64,000 nt of DNA from Zingiber officinale (lineage: Eukaryota; Streptophyta; Magnoliopsida; Zingiberales; Zingiberaceae). The notes beneath the pieces were generated by a model that saw only the letters and a program-made list of their open reading frames with translations, ran no database searches and was not told the origin of the DNA. Position 1 is the first letter of the stretch; each line of letters opens with the position of its first letter. The position numbers and the translations under genes were made by a program. The stretch is taken from positions 1,116,001 to 1,180,000 of the forward strand of contig NC_056006.1 in assembly GCF_018446385.1 (NCBI RefSeq), read 5' to 3'. Positions 23,593-34,503 of this stretch are shown in pieces.

Positions 23593-24212
23593 TTATTGCT
23601 AAAAAGGCTTTAATTGCCCAAGAAACAATCAATTGGATTAGTTCTAAACATTTGTTTGACTAGAATGCGCCAGTAGCGTTGATATATCAATTTAGATCAT
23701 TCCACTCCAATTTAGATGGATGAATAAGCAAATTAAAAAATATTTTTTTCTCTAAATTTTAATATTAATTATTCATATCCTATTCACAACAATTTTATCA
23801 ATAAGGATGAATATTTTTATCCTTCTTCTCCTACAAACCTCCCACAAAGGACAAAGTAGTGTTTGAATTATGATATTTCAACTTGCAAAGATGTTAATTA
23901 ATATAATTGAAAGTGATTAACACGCGGTGTTAATTATTAAACATGAAGGTGATGAGATTAACACATGTTAGTGTAAAATATTAAAAAAAAAAAATTTCAA
24001 TATTAGACGACAAAAAGAAAAAAACACTATCAATAAAAATATATTTAATTAATCAAAAGCTAAATGCAACTATGTGAACATATCTAATGTTATCTCTTTT
24101 ATTGTTGCTTTGTTCGAGTCTTTTTTACCCTTAATAATATTTTGCATGTCCAGCCGACTTCATCAAACCAACTCATTCACAATTAAGTTTCCGGATTATG
24201 GTGCCTCCGTAT

Positions 24213-24727
24213 TAGGGGTGTAAATGAGTAAAACCGTTCGTGAGCTATTCGAAACTCGATTCGATAAAAACTCGTTTGAATTTGTTTAGTGAGACTCGTT
24301 AAGATAAACAAACCAAGCTCAAGCTTCACAATATTCGGCTCGTTAGCTCGTGAACATGTTCGTTAAGCTCATAAATTAACTTTTAAATAAAAAAATAATA
24401 ATTTTGATATTAAATTTATAGATTTTACATTCTACTTATGAAAAATATAGATAAATATATTAAATTTATTTATTAAAATAAAATTATAAATTTTAACGAG
24501 AATATTATAATTTTTTAAAAATATATAATTTAATTTTTAATGAATATTTAAATTTATAATTTATATTTATTAAACTCGTTTAGGCTCGATAAAAACTCGA
24601 ATAAGCTCGTGAGTCATGAATATATTCGTTAAATAAAGCTTGAGCTCGGCTTGATTATAAACGAGCCAAACTCAAACATCCAAGAGTTCAGCTCGGCTCG
24701 GCTCGGCTCGGCTCGATTACACCCCTA
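24213..24727. mobile_element. hAT-type non-autonomous element (515 bp), target duplication CTCCGTAT
   Basis: The termini TAGGGGTGTAAATGAG and CTCGATTACACCCCTA are near-perfect inverted repeats. The 8-bp sequence CTCCGTAT is present on both sides (24205-24212, 24728-24735), diagnostic for hAT insertion. The interior is AT-rich with many GAGCTCG / CTCGTTTA motifs in both orientations and a GGCTC pentamer run near 24690-24715. There is no transposase. Confidence 0.93.
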
Positions 24728-24873
24728 CTCCGTATAATATCTGGGTTGTCATTTGAATATTTATGATTTAATCTTTTAGTTATAATGTATTTATAAAAAA
24801 GATTTCTCTAAATGCATGCGCGATTAAAATTTCTGAATTAGTAACTGCACGTTCTTTTTAATTTAACTAGGGA

Positions 24874-25240
24874 TCTCCTGGACCACCTTTTTATGGTCCA
24901 AGGGATGTGCAACTTGTATTTAAGGCCGGATCGCGATCGCGATCCGATCGCAAATGGTTGCGATCCTTTCTTGGGTTTATCGTCCCCATCAAGTTATAGT
25001 TTTTATTCGGAGCGGACGGCCGGAGGCCGTCCGGAGGACACCCTCGATCGACGTCCAGTAACCTGACCACTTATCCACCACCGGAGGCCTTGGCTGTCCG
25101 CTCCGAACAAAAATTATAACCTAGTGAGGACAGTGAACTCAGGAAAAGATCGAGACCATTTGCGACCAAATTACGACCACAATCTGATCACAAATATAAA
25201 TGGCACATCTCTTGGAAAAAAAAAATGGTCCAGAAAATCT
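24874..25240. repeat. Fold-back element, copy 2, upstream of the lipase gene
   Basis: The arms mirror each other in order: CTGGACCA, then GGGATGTGC, then GATCGCGATCCGATCGCAA, then TTTATCGTCC..AAGTTATAGTTTTT, then CGGAGCGGAC. The complement of each appears on the right as GTCCGCTCCG, AAAAATTATAACCTAG, ATTTGCGACC, GCACATCTC and TGGTCCAG. The core contains a perfect palindrome-like GGCCGGAGGCCGTCCGGAGG. It ends about 380 bp before the phospholipase start codon. Confidence 0.7.
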
Positions 25241-25486
25241 GTGCTCTTGGATTGGCCATTAACTAATTAGGATTATCACAATATTAAACCTAAATAATAA
25301 ATTAATTTATATTTTCCAGCTATTAAACATCTATTATTTGATTTATAATAAAAAAATATTAATAACTCTGTAAGAGGTGAGAAGGAAATGAAATGAACCT
25401 TATTTCAATTTGGAAAGCCGCGCAAATTCCTGGACTGGAGCCTGTCAATGGAAAGTTTGATAACTTCTGTCCGACCAAAATTAATT

Positions 25487-25568
25487 TTGACCTTTTGATT
25501 TTTTATTTTGACTCCAACTTGTCTCCCTCCTTCTTGTCGTTGACCACGTCAGCTTTCGCCTATTTATA
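25487..25568 (+). promoter_or_regulatory. Promoter of the phospholipase A1 gene: three W-box cores and a TATA box
   Basis: TTGAC occurs at 25487-25491, 25508-25512 and 25540-25544, the last overlapping a CACGTC element. TATTTATA follows at 25561-25568, about 52 bp before the first ATG. TTGAC is the core bound by WRKY factors. Wound or jasmonate control is an inference from this and from the gene family. Confidence 0.5.
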
Positions 25569-25619
25569 GATCTCTTACCAAATCCGATTCCGTCCATCTC
25601 CTTCTCCTCTTCTCTTCTC

Positions 25620-27221
25620 ATGTCGATCGACCTAGCCATGGCGGCGGCTCCTCCTCTCCGAGGGCCGCAGGCACGCAACGCCCTCCCCAACTCTCCTCTC
25701 AACCCCCTCGCTGCCCGCCACCACCACGCAGCCGTCCACATCAGCAACGTAGCCACCGCTCCCATGCCCACCACCACGCTATCCACCGCCTCGCACCTGG
25801 CTAACTTGGAGCGCCTCCTCGAGAAGCAGAATCAGGAGTTTCCTGATCCGCCGGTACCAGCGCCGGTGAAGATTGACCACGACGGCGACCACGACGCCCC
25901 TTCGTCGTCACGGTCCAACCGCCTACTTCAGGCTCTCAATCTCACCTCTGCCATCTTCCCTGCCGGCAGGTTCTCCAACAAACCCGCCGGAGCCGAGGAG
26001 ATGTCGCCTCGGAGTCTCACACGCCTCCGCCGCCTGCTCTCCAACTCCAACCGTGCCTCCCCGCGCGGCAGCATCGCCGGCGGCTGGCGCCGCTTCCACG
26101 GAGCCGGAGACTGGGAGGGCCTCCTAGAGCCCCTCAACGACGACCTTCGCCGCGAGCTCGTCCGCCATGGTGAGTTCGTGCAGGCTACCTACCACGCTTT
26201 CCACTCCACCAGCGCCCGGCCGGGGCGCCCCCGCCACGTCCTCCTCCCCGACCGGTCCTACCGTGTCACGCGCAACCTCTTCGCCACCGCCTCCATCGAG
26301 CTTCCGCCGTGGGTCGATACGGTGGCGCCCTGGGTCATGGCCGCGCACCCTACCAGCTGGATCGGCTACGTCGCCGTCTGCGAGAACGAGCGCGAGATCC
26401 GTCGGATGGGCCGCCGCGACATAGTCATCGCCCTCCGCGGCACCTCCACCTGCCTCGAGTGGGCGGAGAACTTCCGCACCGAGCTCGTCCCCCTCGACGA
26501 GGAAGAGGCGGAAACAGACGAACAGGGACCCTCGACGTCGGTGCCGAAGGTGGAATGCGGGTTCCGGAGCCTATACAAGACGCCGGGATTGGGAGACACG
26601 CCGAGCCTATCGGCGGCGGTGGTGGAGGAGGTTAAGAAACTAAGGAAGGAGTACTCAGGGGAGGAGCTGAGCATCACGGTGGTGGGGCACAGCCTGGGGG
26701 CGGCGCTGGCGGTGCTAGTAGCGGACGAGGTGGCGACGCTAGTACCGCCAGAGCAAGCCGCGACGGCAGTGTTCACCTTTGGGGGGCCGCGGGTGGGGAA
26801 CCGGGCGTTTGCGGAGCGGGTGGAGAAGCGAGGGGTGAAGGTGCTGCGGGTGGTGAACGCCCACGACCTGGTGCCGTGCGTGCCGGCGGCGCCGCTGCGG
26901 AAGCGCGACGAAGGGTACGCCCATGTGGGGCGGGAACTGGTGGTGGATAACCGGAGCTCCCCGTACCTGCGGCCGGACGCTGACCCGGCATGCTGCCACG
27001 ACCTGGAGGCCTACCTCCACCTCGTCGACGGCTTCACAGCTGCCGGCCGACCTTTCCGTGAGGACGCCAAGCGGAGCCTCGCTCGCCTCCTCAGTCAGCA
27101 GGGCGCCAACATCAAGAAGCTGTACCTAAGCCAGGCGCAGGAGCTCCGGCTAAAGCAAGCCGCCGAAAGCTTCGGCCGATGCAACTCCGGCCAACTCGCA
27201 AGCCCTTCCTCCACATTCTAG
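25620..27221 (+). CDS. PLA1-Ib2-like: Phospholipase A1, class I (PLA1-Ibeta2/DAD1 family), chloroplast-type
   Basis: A single exon of 533 codons. Class I PLA1 enzymes hydrolyse the sn-1 acyl group of plastid glycerolipids, and some release the linolenate used for jasmonate. The N-terminal 100 residues are Ala/Pro/Ser/His-rich with few acids, fitting a plastid transit peptide. The PLA1 signature follows: WRRFHGAGDWEGLLEPL, GEFVQATYHAFHS, WIGYVAVCENEREIRRMGRRD and ALRGTSTCLEWAENF. The lipase nucleophile elbow is GHSLGAALA with Ser358, then FGGPRVGNRAFAERV, Asp416 in VNAHDLVPCVP and the candidate catalytic His460 in CCHDLEAYLHLVDGF. The C-terminus QGANIKKLYLSQ matches the beta2 subgroup. The second ATG (25638, codon 7) has a better context, GCCATGGCG, and may be the real start. 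High GC throughout is typical of monocot single-exon genes. It is intact. Confidence 0.93.
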   Translation: MSIDLAMAAAPPLRGPQARNALPNSPLNPLAARHHHAAVHISNVATAPMPTTTLSTASHLANLERLLEKQNQEFPDPPVPAPVKIDHDGDHDAPSSSRSNRLLQALNLTSAIFPAGRFSNKPAGAEEMSPRSLTRLRRLLSNSNRASPRGSIAGGWRRFHGAGDWEGLLEPLNDDLRRELVRHGEFVQATYHAFHSTSARPGRPRHVLLPDRSYRVTRNLFATASIELPPWVDTVAPWVMAAHPTSWIGYVAVCENEREIRRMGRRDIVIALRGTSTCLEWAENFRTELVPLDEEEAETDEQGPSTSVPKVECGFRSLYKTPGLGDTPSLSAAVVEEVKKLRKEYSGEELSITVVGHSLGAALAVLVADEVATLVPPEQAATAVFTFGGPRVGNRAFAERVEKRGVKVLRVVNAHDLVPCVPAAPLRKRDEGYAHVGRELVVDNRSSPYLRPDADPACCHDLEAYLHLVDGFTAAGRPFREDAKRSLARLLSQQGANIKKLYLSQAQELRLKQAAESFGRCNSGQLASPSSTF

Positions 27222-29727
27222 TTCCCGCCGGAGATCAAAGGAGGCAATTTTTTTAGTCATGTTCTGTGCATAAGAAAGCACCCTCATTTTGTAAAGATGT
27301 AAACTTCTTCCCAAGAACTGAGATATGGATGTCTTTAGAATTTCATACCTCATCAAATGTTTCAAGAACAAGAATCAGAATTCAATACAACAGTAGAAGT
27401 TCAATGAAGGTTAGTTGATAACCTATTTACTTCATAATGTTTTAGTGCTAACTGAATTGTTTTGTCTATGATATGCTGATTTATTTCGATTTTTTTATAC
27501 CTAAATTGTAGTTGAACTTAAAATTTGTTGGATTGTATTTCACAAGATTATGGGTGACAATATGAAAAGTTAAGTTGGTTAATGGATCATAAAAGTGAAA
27601 CAATCATAGACAATGTAATCTTGACAAGGAAAAGTGTCCATATATAACTGTGAAACAGTTTGAAGTGTTCATGCTTTACTGGGCAGAGCAATTTCCTGGC
27701 CTATAGTTAAACCTCCTTTAATCCCTAGTTAGGTGAGGTGGAGAAAAGAACTCATCAAGAATCTAATGTCCTATAAACATACAATTCACTTGGTGAGCTA
27801 GCACTAAAATTGTTATTGGGGTCATAATTATCTCAATTGGCAGAAAAGTGGGGAGTAAGCCTTGATGTCATGTATCTTGATGGCTGAATTGTCCATGGAA
27901 TGCATAGTGGAGAAATCCATTTCTTTCCACTTTCTTGTTTGAGTGGAGGTTGTGCAACATATGTCATAAAACATATCATTTTTTACGTCATAGAAACATC
28001 TTTGTTCAAAGCTTAACTAGTTTCACATTATCAAATTATTCTTACAAAGTAGTTCTGTGCATCTTTACATGATCTTGTTACATGATATGATACAATATGA
28101 TCATAGTTTAACCAATCTATATCTTTCTTTTTGCATAACATAAGAGTATATCCAAGCGTCCAACACATCTATTTCTGAAAAAAAAAGATATGCGTATCCA
28201 AGAGATATCAGCACCACTGAAAGTGTAATACATACTCTAAGAATGGAGACTGAGTTCTAGTATCATAGATGGTGGCTTCGTATCGGCGTGCAGCTTTACC
28301 ATATCAATCCTAAAACCTTTAAGAGTGTTTGTGCTTGAAGGTTCATTTTCAGAAACTCAAGAAACATGCTGAATTGTTTCTCTTTATGTGCACAGATTGA
28401 GTTTAGTTGTCCATAAAACACATGGTGGAGTGATGAATATTCCACTTTTCGGTTTGAGTGGAGAATGTGCAACATACGTTATATAAAATCTTTAGTCACT
28501 TTCATAAACATCATGTGTAGTGAAAGCTTAGCTAATTTTACATGTTTTACATGATTTCATATCGAAGTGATACGACCACATAAGGTTATGATCATTATAC
28601 AAATGCAACTTTCCAACTCTTGTCACTTGCCCTGTACCTGAACTCTAACAATACTTGAAAAATTTTCACAAGCCATCAAATTGGATGGTTGGCCATGCCT
28701 CACCTTGTGGTTCATTCCAAGTGTTGCGCGAGAAGGTGACCTGGAAATGATTTATGGTCCTAGGGCAACATAAAGGCATCAATCTTAGATCCTTTAAGAT
28801 TAGTTGGTGCTTTGAAGGTTCTTATATAGAAACCTAAGCTACATGTTAGATTGTTTCTCTCTATTTCCAGGTTCCGGATTTCTATAACTAAACAAACTCT
28901 ATGTAAGAATGCGACTATATAAAACATAAAGATAAACTTGTCACCTATCATTCAAATGAAAAGATCATACATTGTTCATGAGCCAATTGATGCTATCTTG
29001 TTGAACCATGTATGCAAGTATCCAACAAATACTATAATCTGATTATAAGAACTCTATGCAAGAATATGCTTATTAGAATACAAAAACAAAACTTTCATCC
29101 TGTATTTCATTCGTTGTGTTAGGATTTAGCCACCTTCTAACTCGAACTTCTCTAGCTTAAGGGAGAATATTTCTTGTTATCAATTAGGAAAACTTCAATC
29201 ATTCAAGCCTTAGAACAAGTCAAACTGTAGTCCTCTTGGTCTAGGCAGCAATCCTGCATAGTGAACACTCACAAAATTAAAATTGTGATTCATTCAGACT
29301 AGTTTATGTCGGATCAAAGCAAATAAAACCCATTTTTTTGCTTCTGACTTTTCAAATAGTAAGGATTTTCTGGTACTTGTTAGTGTTAGTTGTCTGGAGG
29401 GTGGTCCGAACTCAGAGATTGAGTAAGAGTGCATTTGTAGGAGTGTTGCTTATCCAATCGTCCTTGCAAAAGATGATGCCAATCAGGTGCGATTAAACTC
29501 AATAGAGTTTGAACAAAAATTGCTAGGAAGAAGGGACATCACAATGCTAGAATAAATTCAGATTGAAGATTTATTTTTCTACTACTGATTGAGATAGTGA
29601 ATAGCCACTTTTGAATGATTTCTGTAACTTGTAAAATGTCAAGCTCAGATATGTTTTATGTGCCCACATGGAATACCATCATAATTATTGATCCTATCCG
29701 AAAGTCGAAGAGACGGAAAGCTGAGGA
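27222..29727. other. 3' flank of the lipase gene and intergenic DNA with a diverged tandem duplication
   Basis: No gene was recognised. A unit of about 0.5 kb is repeated in diverged form. Pairs include GAGTGGAGGTTGTGCAACAT (27942) with GAGTGGAGAATGTGCAACAT (28450), and TGCTTGAAGGTTCATTTTCA (28331) with the similar GCTTTGAAGGTTCTTATATA (28808). Each second motif is followed by GAATTGTTTCTCT or GATTGTTTCTCT. Confidence 0.5.
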
Positions 29728-30603
29728 TGTGACACTCACGTTGACCTCCTATGGATTTCACTCGAACCTACAATACAGACTACGTCAATGCCGAGCCAGG
29801 GAAGGGATCCTCGGCGTTAACCCTCTTACGCTCAAGTCAGTCACCGGCGGTGAAGAATAAAGCGGAGCAACAAGAAAACTGTAGTACAGACAGTGAATAT
29901 TGCATGTATTGCGTACTTCCGCCGATGCTTGGACCCCACTTTATATAGAACTTCGGTAGTGCGCGTGCATGATTTCCAAGGCACGCTTCTCAAAGTTTTT
30001 CCTGAAAAGATTTGTCAGCAAAGTATCCCTGACACAGTACATTAACGGGTCGAGCATATCTCTGAAGTGACAGTGGAAGCTTCCGCTGTATGATCTTCTG
30101 GCTGTCCATACCCGGTGTTGGCGGTACCAACTTTCAAAAGAATGTTGCTGGATATCAGAGGGAATGCACTACTAAGTTGAGCGGGTTGGCCGCTCGACTG
30201 GGATCTCGCCGCTCTGGTACCACTTCCGGTCGGCCAGAACCTCGCTATTCCTAAGTGTTTGCCTGCTCGACCGAAGGTCCATTTTGTTACTACCGAGGCC
30301 TGCTGCCAAGTCGAGCGGGGTAGTCTCTCGGCCGAAGTCGAACTCTGGCCACATCAAGCTCTGCTGTTTGGCCAAGCGGGGTAGCCGCTCGGCTCGGCTT
30401 GGCTTCTGCACATCGTTTCCCTTGAGCGTCGGTTATTTGACTTCTCTTCGTAGCGAAGACGACGGTGGGTCGGAGCCTTCTCCCCGATCGGGGCATGTTT
30501 CGCTCGACCGGACGATGTCATCTACGCATTGATCGTCTTGATTTTGACCTCCTTGGACTTCCACCGTGACAGCGAGATGGGACCCTTTATTATCACCGCA
30601 TCA
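29728..30603 (-). repeat. Putative solo LTR of unknown family
   Basis: This island of higher GC has TG..CA-type ends (TGTGACACTCACG .. ACCGCATCA). On the minus strand, TTCTATATAAAGTGGGG near 29935-29950 looks like an LTR TATA box. It contains several GGCCGCTCGACTGG / GCGGGGTAGCCGCTCGG-type repeats (30180-30400). I found no matching target duplication, so the boundaries are approximate. Confidence 0.4.
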
Positions 30604-31543
30604 GTTATCATTCCTTTTTCGTTTTGAATTCTTGTATAAGCTTTTTGCTTCTGCTTCCCTTTTGTGATTCCTGCGTCACCAATGATAGGTTTGAGAATAA
30701 ACATCAGGTGCACATTATATTGTTGCAGAATCTCACCTGTCCCTTTGGGCCTAGCAAAAGTTAAAAACAGAATCAGCTGGAGCAGTTGTACCTCCACAAG
30801 ACAAGTCATCAACCAACTCTAAGAGCAAGGGAACCACTAAGTCGATGCTGGATCATGTCAGTTAGTGGTGAAATTAACACTTCTGTGGTTGGATTGAAGT
30901 GAGTAAAAATTAAGTTTTGCCACTGATGTAAAAGATGTATATGCCTCCAGAAAAGCTTATGCCAATGGAGTTGTACAAACTGTAGTTGTTCATCCTGATT
31001 CAGACTCCTGGAAGACACTACTGGAAAGTTGAGGGAGCTATCTGGTTTCCACTAAATTTTCTTTTCTTGCATTTGCTTAGTTTCTATTCACAATTGCTAC
31101 ACTCTTTAGATAAAGATTCAATCCATTTTACGTGTAGGTGTTAATTTGTATGAATCATATTAACTCTTGAGTTTTTGTATTCATTTTGGACTTAGTTTAT
31201 GATCTATATCATGTTCCAAATCTGTATGTTTTTTATGTTAAATCATATAAGACTTGGAAGTTCAGAACATTACTTAGTGTAGTAGATTTCTACTTGAGAA
31301 TGGAGGAACTGGAGAATTACTAATGGAAGATTATTTTGGAAGTTCTTCCTGAAGTTTTTTCAGGCGAGCAACTAAGTGACTAGGTCATAATTAGAAAGAA
31401 AGGTAGATCAATGTTTGTGTAGTCTTAACATTTTGGTTAATTTAATTTAAGCATTGTTTCCTTCAGTGCCTTAATGGTATAATTAATCAGAGAAGTCTTA
31501 TTATTTACCACTAAGCAATGACCTATGTTGTCTCTGATCTAGG
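30604..31543. other. Intergenic DNA without recognised features
   Basis: AT-rich with no coding region, RNA gene or repeat that I could support. It is the left flank of the nested transposon tower. Its last five bases, CCTGC (31544-31548), are the left target duplication of the outermost element. Confidence 0.5.
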
Positions 31544-31548
31544 CCTGC

Positions 31549-32131
31549 TGATGCAGGGAAGAAATTTTGGGTGCGTCGTTCAAATTAGAGGTTTGCAAAG
31601 AAAGCATAGGAAGAGAGGGAATTCACCAACAAATTGGAGCTACCTCTAGGTTTAAACGAAAATAATTTATTTATTCAAATCAAAATCAAACTCTACATAT
31701 TTTTACAAGAACCATAACCCTTCTTGAAATAACCTAAGAAATAAGAAAAAATTGTAACAGAAAAAAGAAAAAGAAAAAGAAAAAGAAAAAGAAAAAGAAA
31801 AATAATCTAAAAAAGAGATAAAACCTAAACTAACTTCTAGAAAATAAAATTAATCCTAAAAATTTAAAACAAATAAAAAAAAGTTAAAAAACCAAATCTA
31901 GAGTTTTGATGACCTAGTTAGCCGATTCCGTCTTACCTGAACTCCGAATAGAGTGCAATCATGTCAGGAGACTACAATCTAATCATCTTCCTTATAAGTA
32001 GTCTTGATTGTCATTCTTCAAGACCCAAAAAGGAGTTTGGTAGCTTTGTTTTCTTCTCATCATAGCTCGAAGGAGAATATAATCATATCGGAGGACATAA
32101 ATTGATCATGCTGCTGACTGCTCCAGCATCA
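31549..32131 (-). repeat. 3' LTR of the outermost element
   Basis: This 583-bp segment includes an (AAAAAG)n microsatellite near 31760-31800. It aligns with 44513-45031 plus 46302-46331, for example at GTTTAAACGAAAATAATTT, CTAAAAATTTAAAA, GAGTTTTGATGA and GGAGGACATAAATTGATC. Confidence 0.88.
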
Positions 32132-32703
32132 GACACCCCAGGTTGAAAAAAACTCATCCTCATGTTCATGGTAGTTCATGATCAAAAGTCCTCAAGTGGT
32201 TGTAAATCAAAAGTCATCTCGTAAGTGGTAGAACGGGAGGAAGATCCTATAACATTATCTCGGTCAAGTTTTTAAGCGACTACTCGTCATATACTGCTCA
32301 CTAGTTGACTCGGTCTTATTTTCGTCGAAAATTGGATCACCAACAGTTTCGATCTTGTTATCCATATCTTTCTCAAGAAAAACTGTACCCAAATTAAAAT
32401 AAAATAACTTACGACCTTTAAGATCTCGGACATTATGATCACAATGTAGGACACTACAAAAATAGTCAGGAATAACGATTGAATTTTCCGTCGACAATTG
32501 CGATTTCCGACGGAATACCGACAGAATTTATAATATCGGGATGAATTGGGTCGACGCTCAATTTACCGATGAAAATGATATTCAGTCGGTAATTACCGAC
32601 GGAATATTTCATTCTGTCGGTATATTTTAACGACAGAAAACTTATCCCATCGGTAGAGGACAAACGGAAGGAAATGGATGTTACCGACGAAATCACAACT
32701 TTC

Positions 32704-34387
32704 TGTTGGTGCAATATTCCCTAGGTCAAGGTTGACCTGATTGACTGAGCTTGAATTGGGTCAAGCTCGAGTCTTGATGTTTGGATTTCAATGTTTGACA
32801 ATACATGGAGACAAGACATGGAGATTGCAGGTGCAATTGTTCATGTGGGGAGATTGTGAAGAAGAGTCAAGTAGGTCAAGGTTGACTGGATACTTGACTG
32901 GAAAATCCTGGTGAGTGGAGCCAGGTGAAAGTCCTAACTGGAAGGTTAGGCAGACTAGAAAATCCTGGTGAGTGAAGCTAGGTGGAAAGTCCTAGTGAGT
33001 GAAGCCAGGCAGAATAAAATCCTGGTGAGTAAAGCCAGGTGAAAGACCTAGTGAGTGAAGCTAGGCAGAAGAAAATCCTGTGAGTGAAGTCAGGTGAAAG
33101 ACCTAGTAAGTGAAGCTAGGCAGTGAGGAAAGTCTTGGTGAGTGAAGCTAGGTGAAAGACTTAGTGAGTGAAGCTAGGCAGTGAGGAAAGTCCTGGTGAG
33201 TGAAGCCAGGTGAAAGTCCTAGTGAGTGAAGCTAGACAGTGAGGAAAGTCCTGGTGAGTGAAGACAGGCAGAGGAGAAGTCCTAGTGAGTGAAGCTAGGC
33301 AGAAGGGGAGTCCTGGTGAGTGAATCTAGGCACAGGAAATCCAGTGGGTCAAGGTTGACCAGACATCTGGTGGAAGTCCAAGTGGGTCATGGATGACTGG
33401 ACACTTGGCACGAGGAGAAAAGTCCAAGTGGGTCAAAGGGATTGACCAGACACTTGGTGAGGGAGTCCTGGCAGGTCAAGGGTGGCCAGATGGTAGGCAT
33501 AATGTACCAACAGGTCACAGTTGACAGGATGTTAGTTTAGGGGACTTTGGACTTGGTTTTGGGTAAAAACCTTGAGCTGGATCGATCAGCCGATCGATTG
33601 GGTGAGTCCCCGCGATAAGCCTCCTCCCAATCAATCAGTGGATCGATTGGGGAGAAGTGTCGCGCGAATAGAAAGCCTCCCAATCGATCGGCTGATCGAT
33701 TGGGAGCCTCCAATCGATCGGGCGATCGATTGGGAGCTGCGATTTTGCGCGATAAGCCTTGGATCGATCAGCCGATCGATCCAAGCGATTTCCAGGAGCA
33801 CAAAGGCGCTCTGGATCGATCGACCGATCGATCCAAAGCCTCCCCAATTGATTGGGAGCAATCCAAACGATTGAGATTCGACCGTTGACGTCGTATTTAG
33901 CTGTTGGCGAGCGTTTCTCTCGGTAGAACTCTCAACTTTCATCTCCGATCTTCATAGCGAGTTCACAGCTCCTCCACAGACTTCTCATCGCCATATCTTG
34001 AAGGTTCTTGGAGGTATTTCCAAGTCAAGAGGCGGATCTACAACAAGAAGAAGAAGCTAGGGTTAGGGTTTCTTGTGTAAACCGTGTAAGCTTTCCCTTG
34101 TATTTGCTTCTCTTTGTTTCTTGTTGTATTGAGATTATTGTAGGGCTTCTCCGCCTTCGGTAGTTACCGTAAAGGAGCGTTTTCATAGTAGAGGGTGCGT
34201 GAGTGTGTGGATCCTTGGATTAGTCACCTCTTCTTGAGGTGGATACCAAGTAAATCCCTAGTGTTAGCGTTGAGTGTTGTTTCTTTGTATTTTCCGCTGC
34301 ATATTATCTCAAGAAACAAGCAACAACGAGCACGACGATCGCGACGAGCTTTTCACCCCCCCCTCTAGCTACATTTCGGTCCCAACA
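32704..34387 (+). repeat. 5' LTR (1684 bp) of the gag-only element
   Basis: It starts TGTTGGTGCAATATTCCC and ends TTCGGTCCCAACA. It contains tandem GTGAGTGAAGCCAGGTGAAAG-type units (32890-33330) and a cluster of palindromic GATCGATTGGG / GGATCGATCAGCCGATCGAT motifs (33580-33850). It aligns with 38577-38977 plus 40733-42045 and with the reverse complement of 21384-23016. Confidence 0.93.
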
Positions 34388-34503
34388 AGTGGTATCAGAG
34401 CGAGGCCTCTCTTCACCGGAATCATCGCTGGAAGGGGCAAAGAGGGTGAAGAAGTTGAAGCAAATTCATCAAGCCAAAGAATTCAAAAAGGCTCAACTTC
34501 AAG

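Noticed and set aside
26124-27020. Several additional frames within the lipase gene on both strands
   Set aside because: They are shadows caused by its high GC content; only the 533-codon frame has the lipase motifs.
29615-29948. Short open frames at the edge of the GC-rich island
   Set aside because: They have no domain, cross the probable LTR boundary, and lack splice or promoter support.
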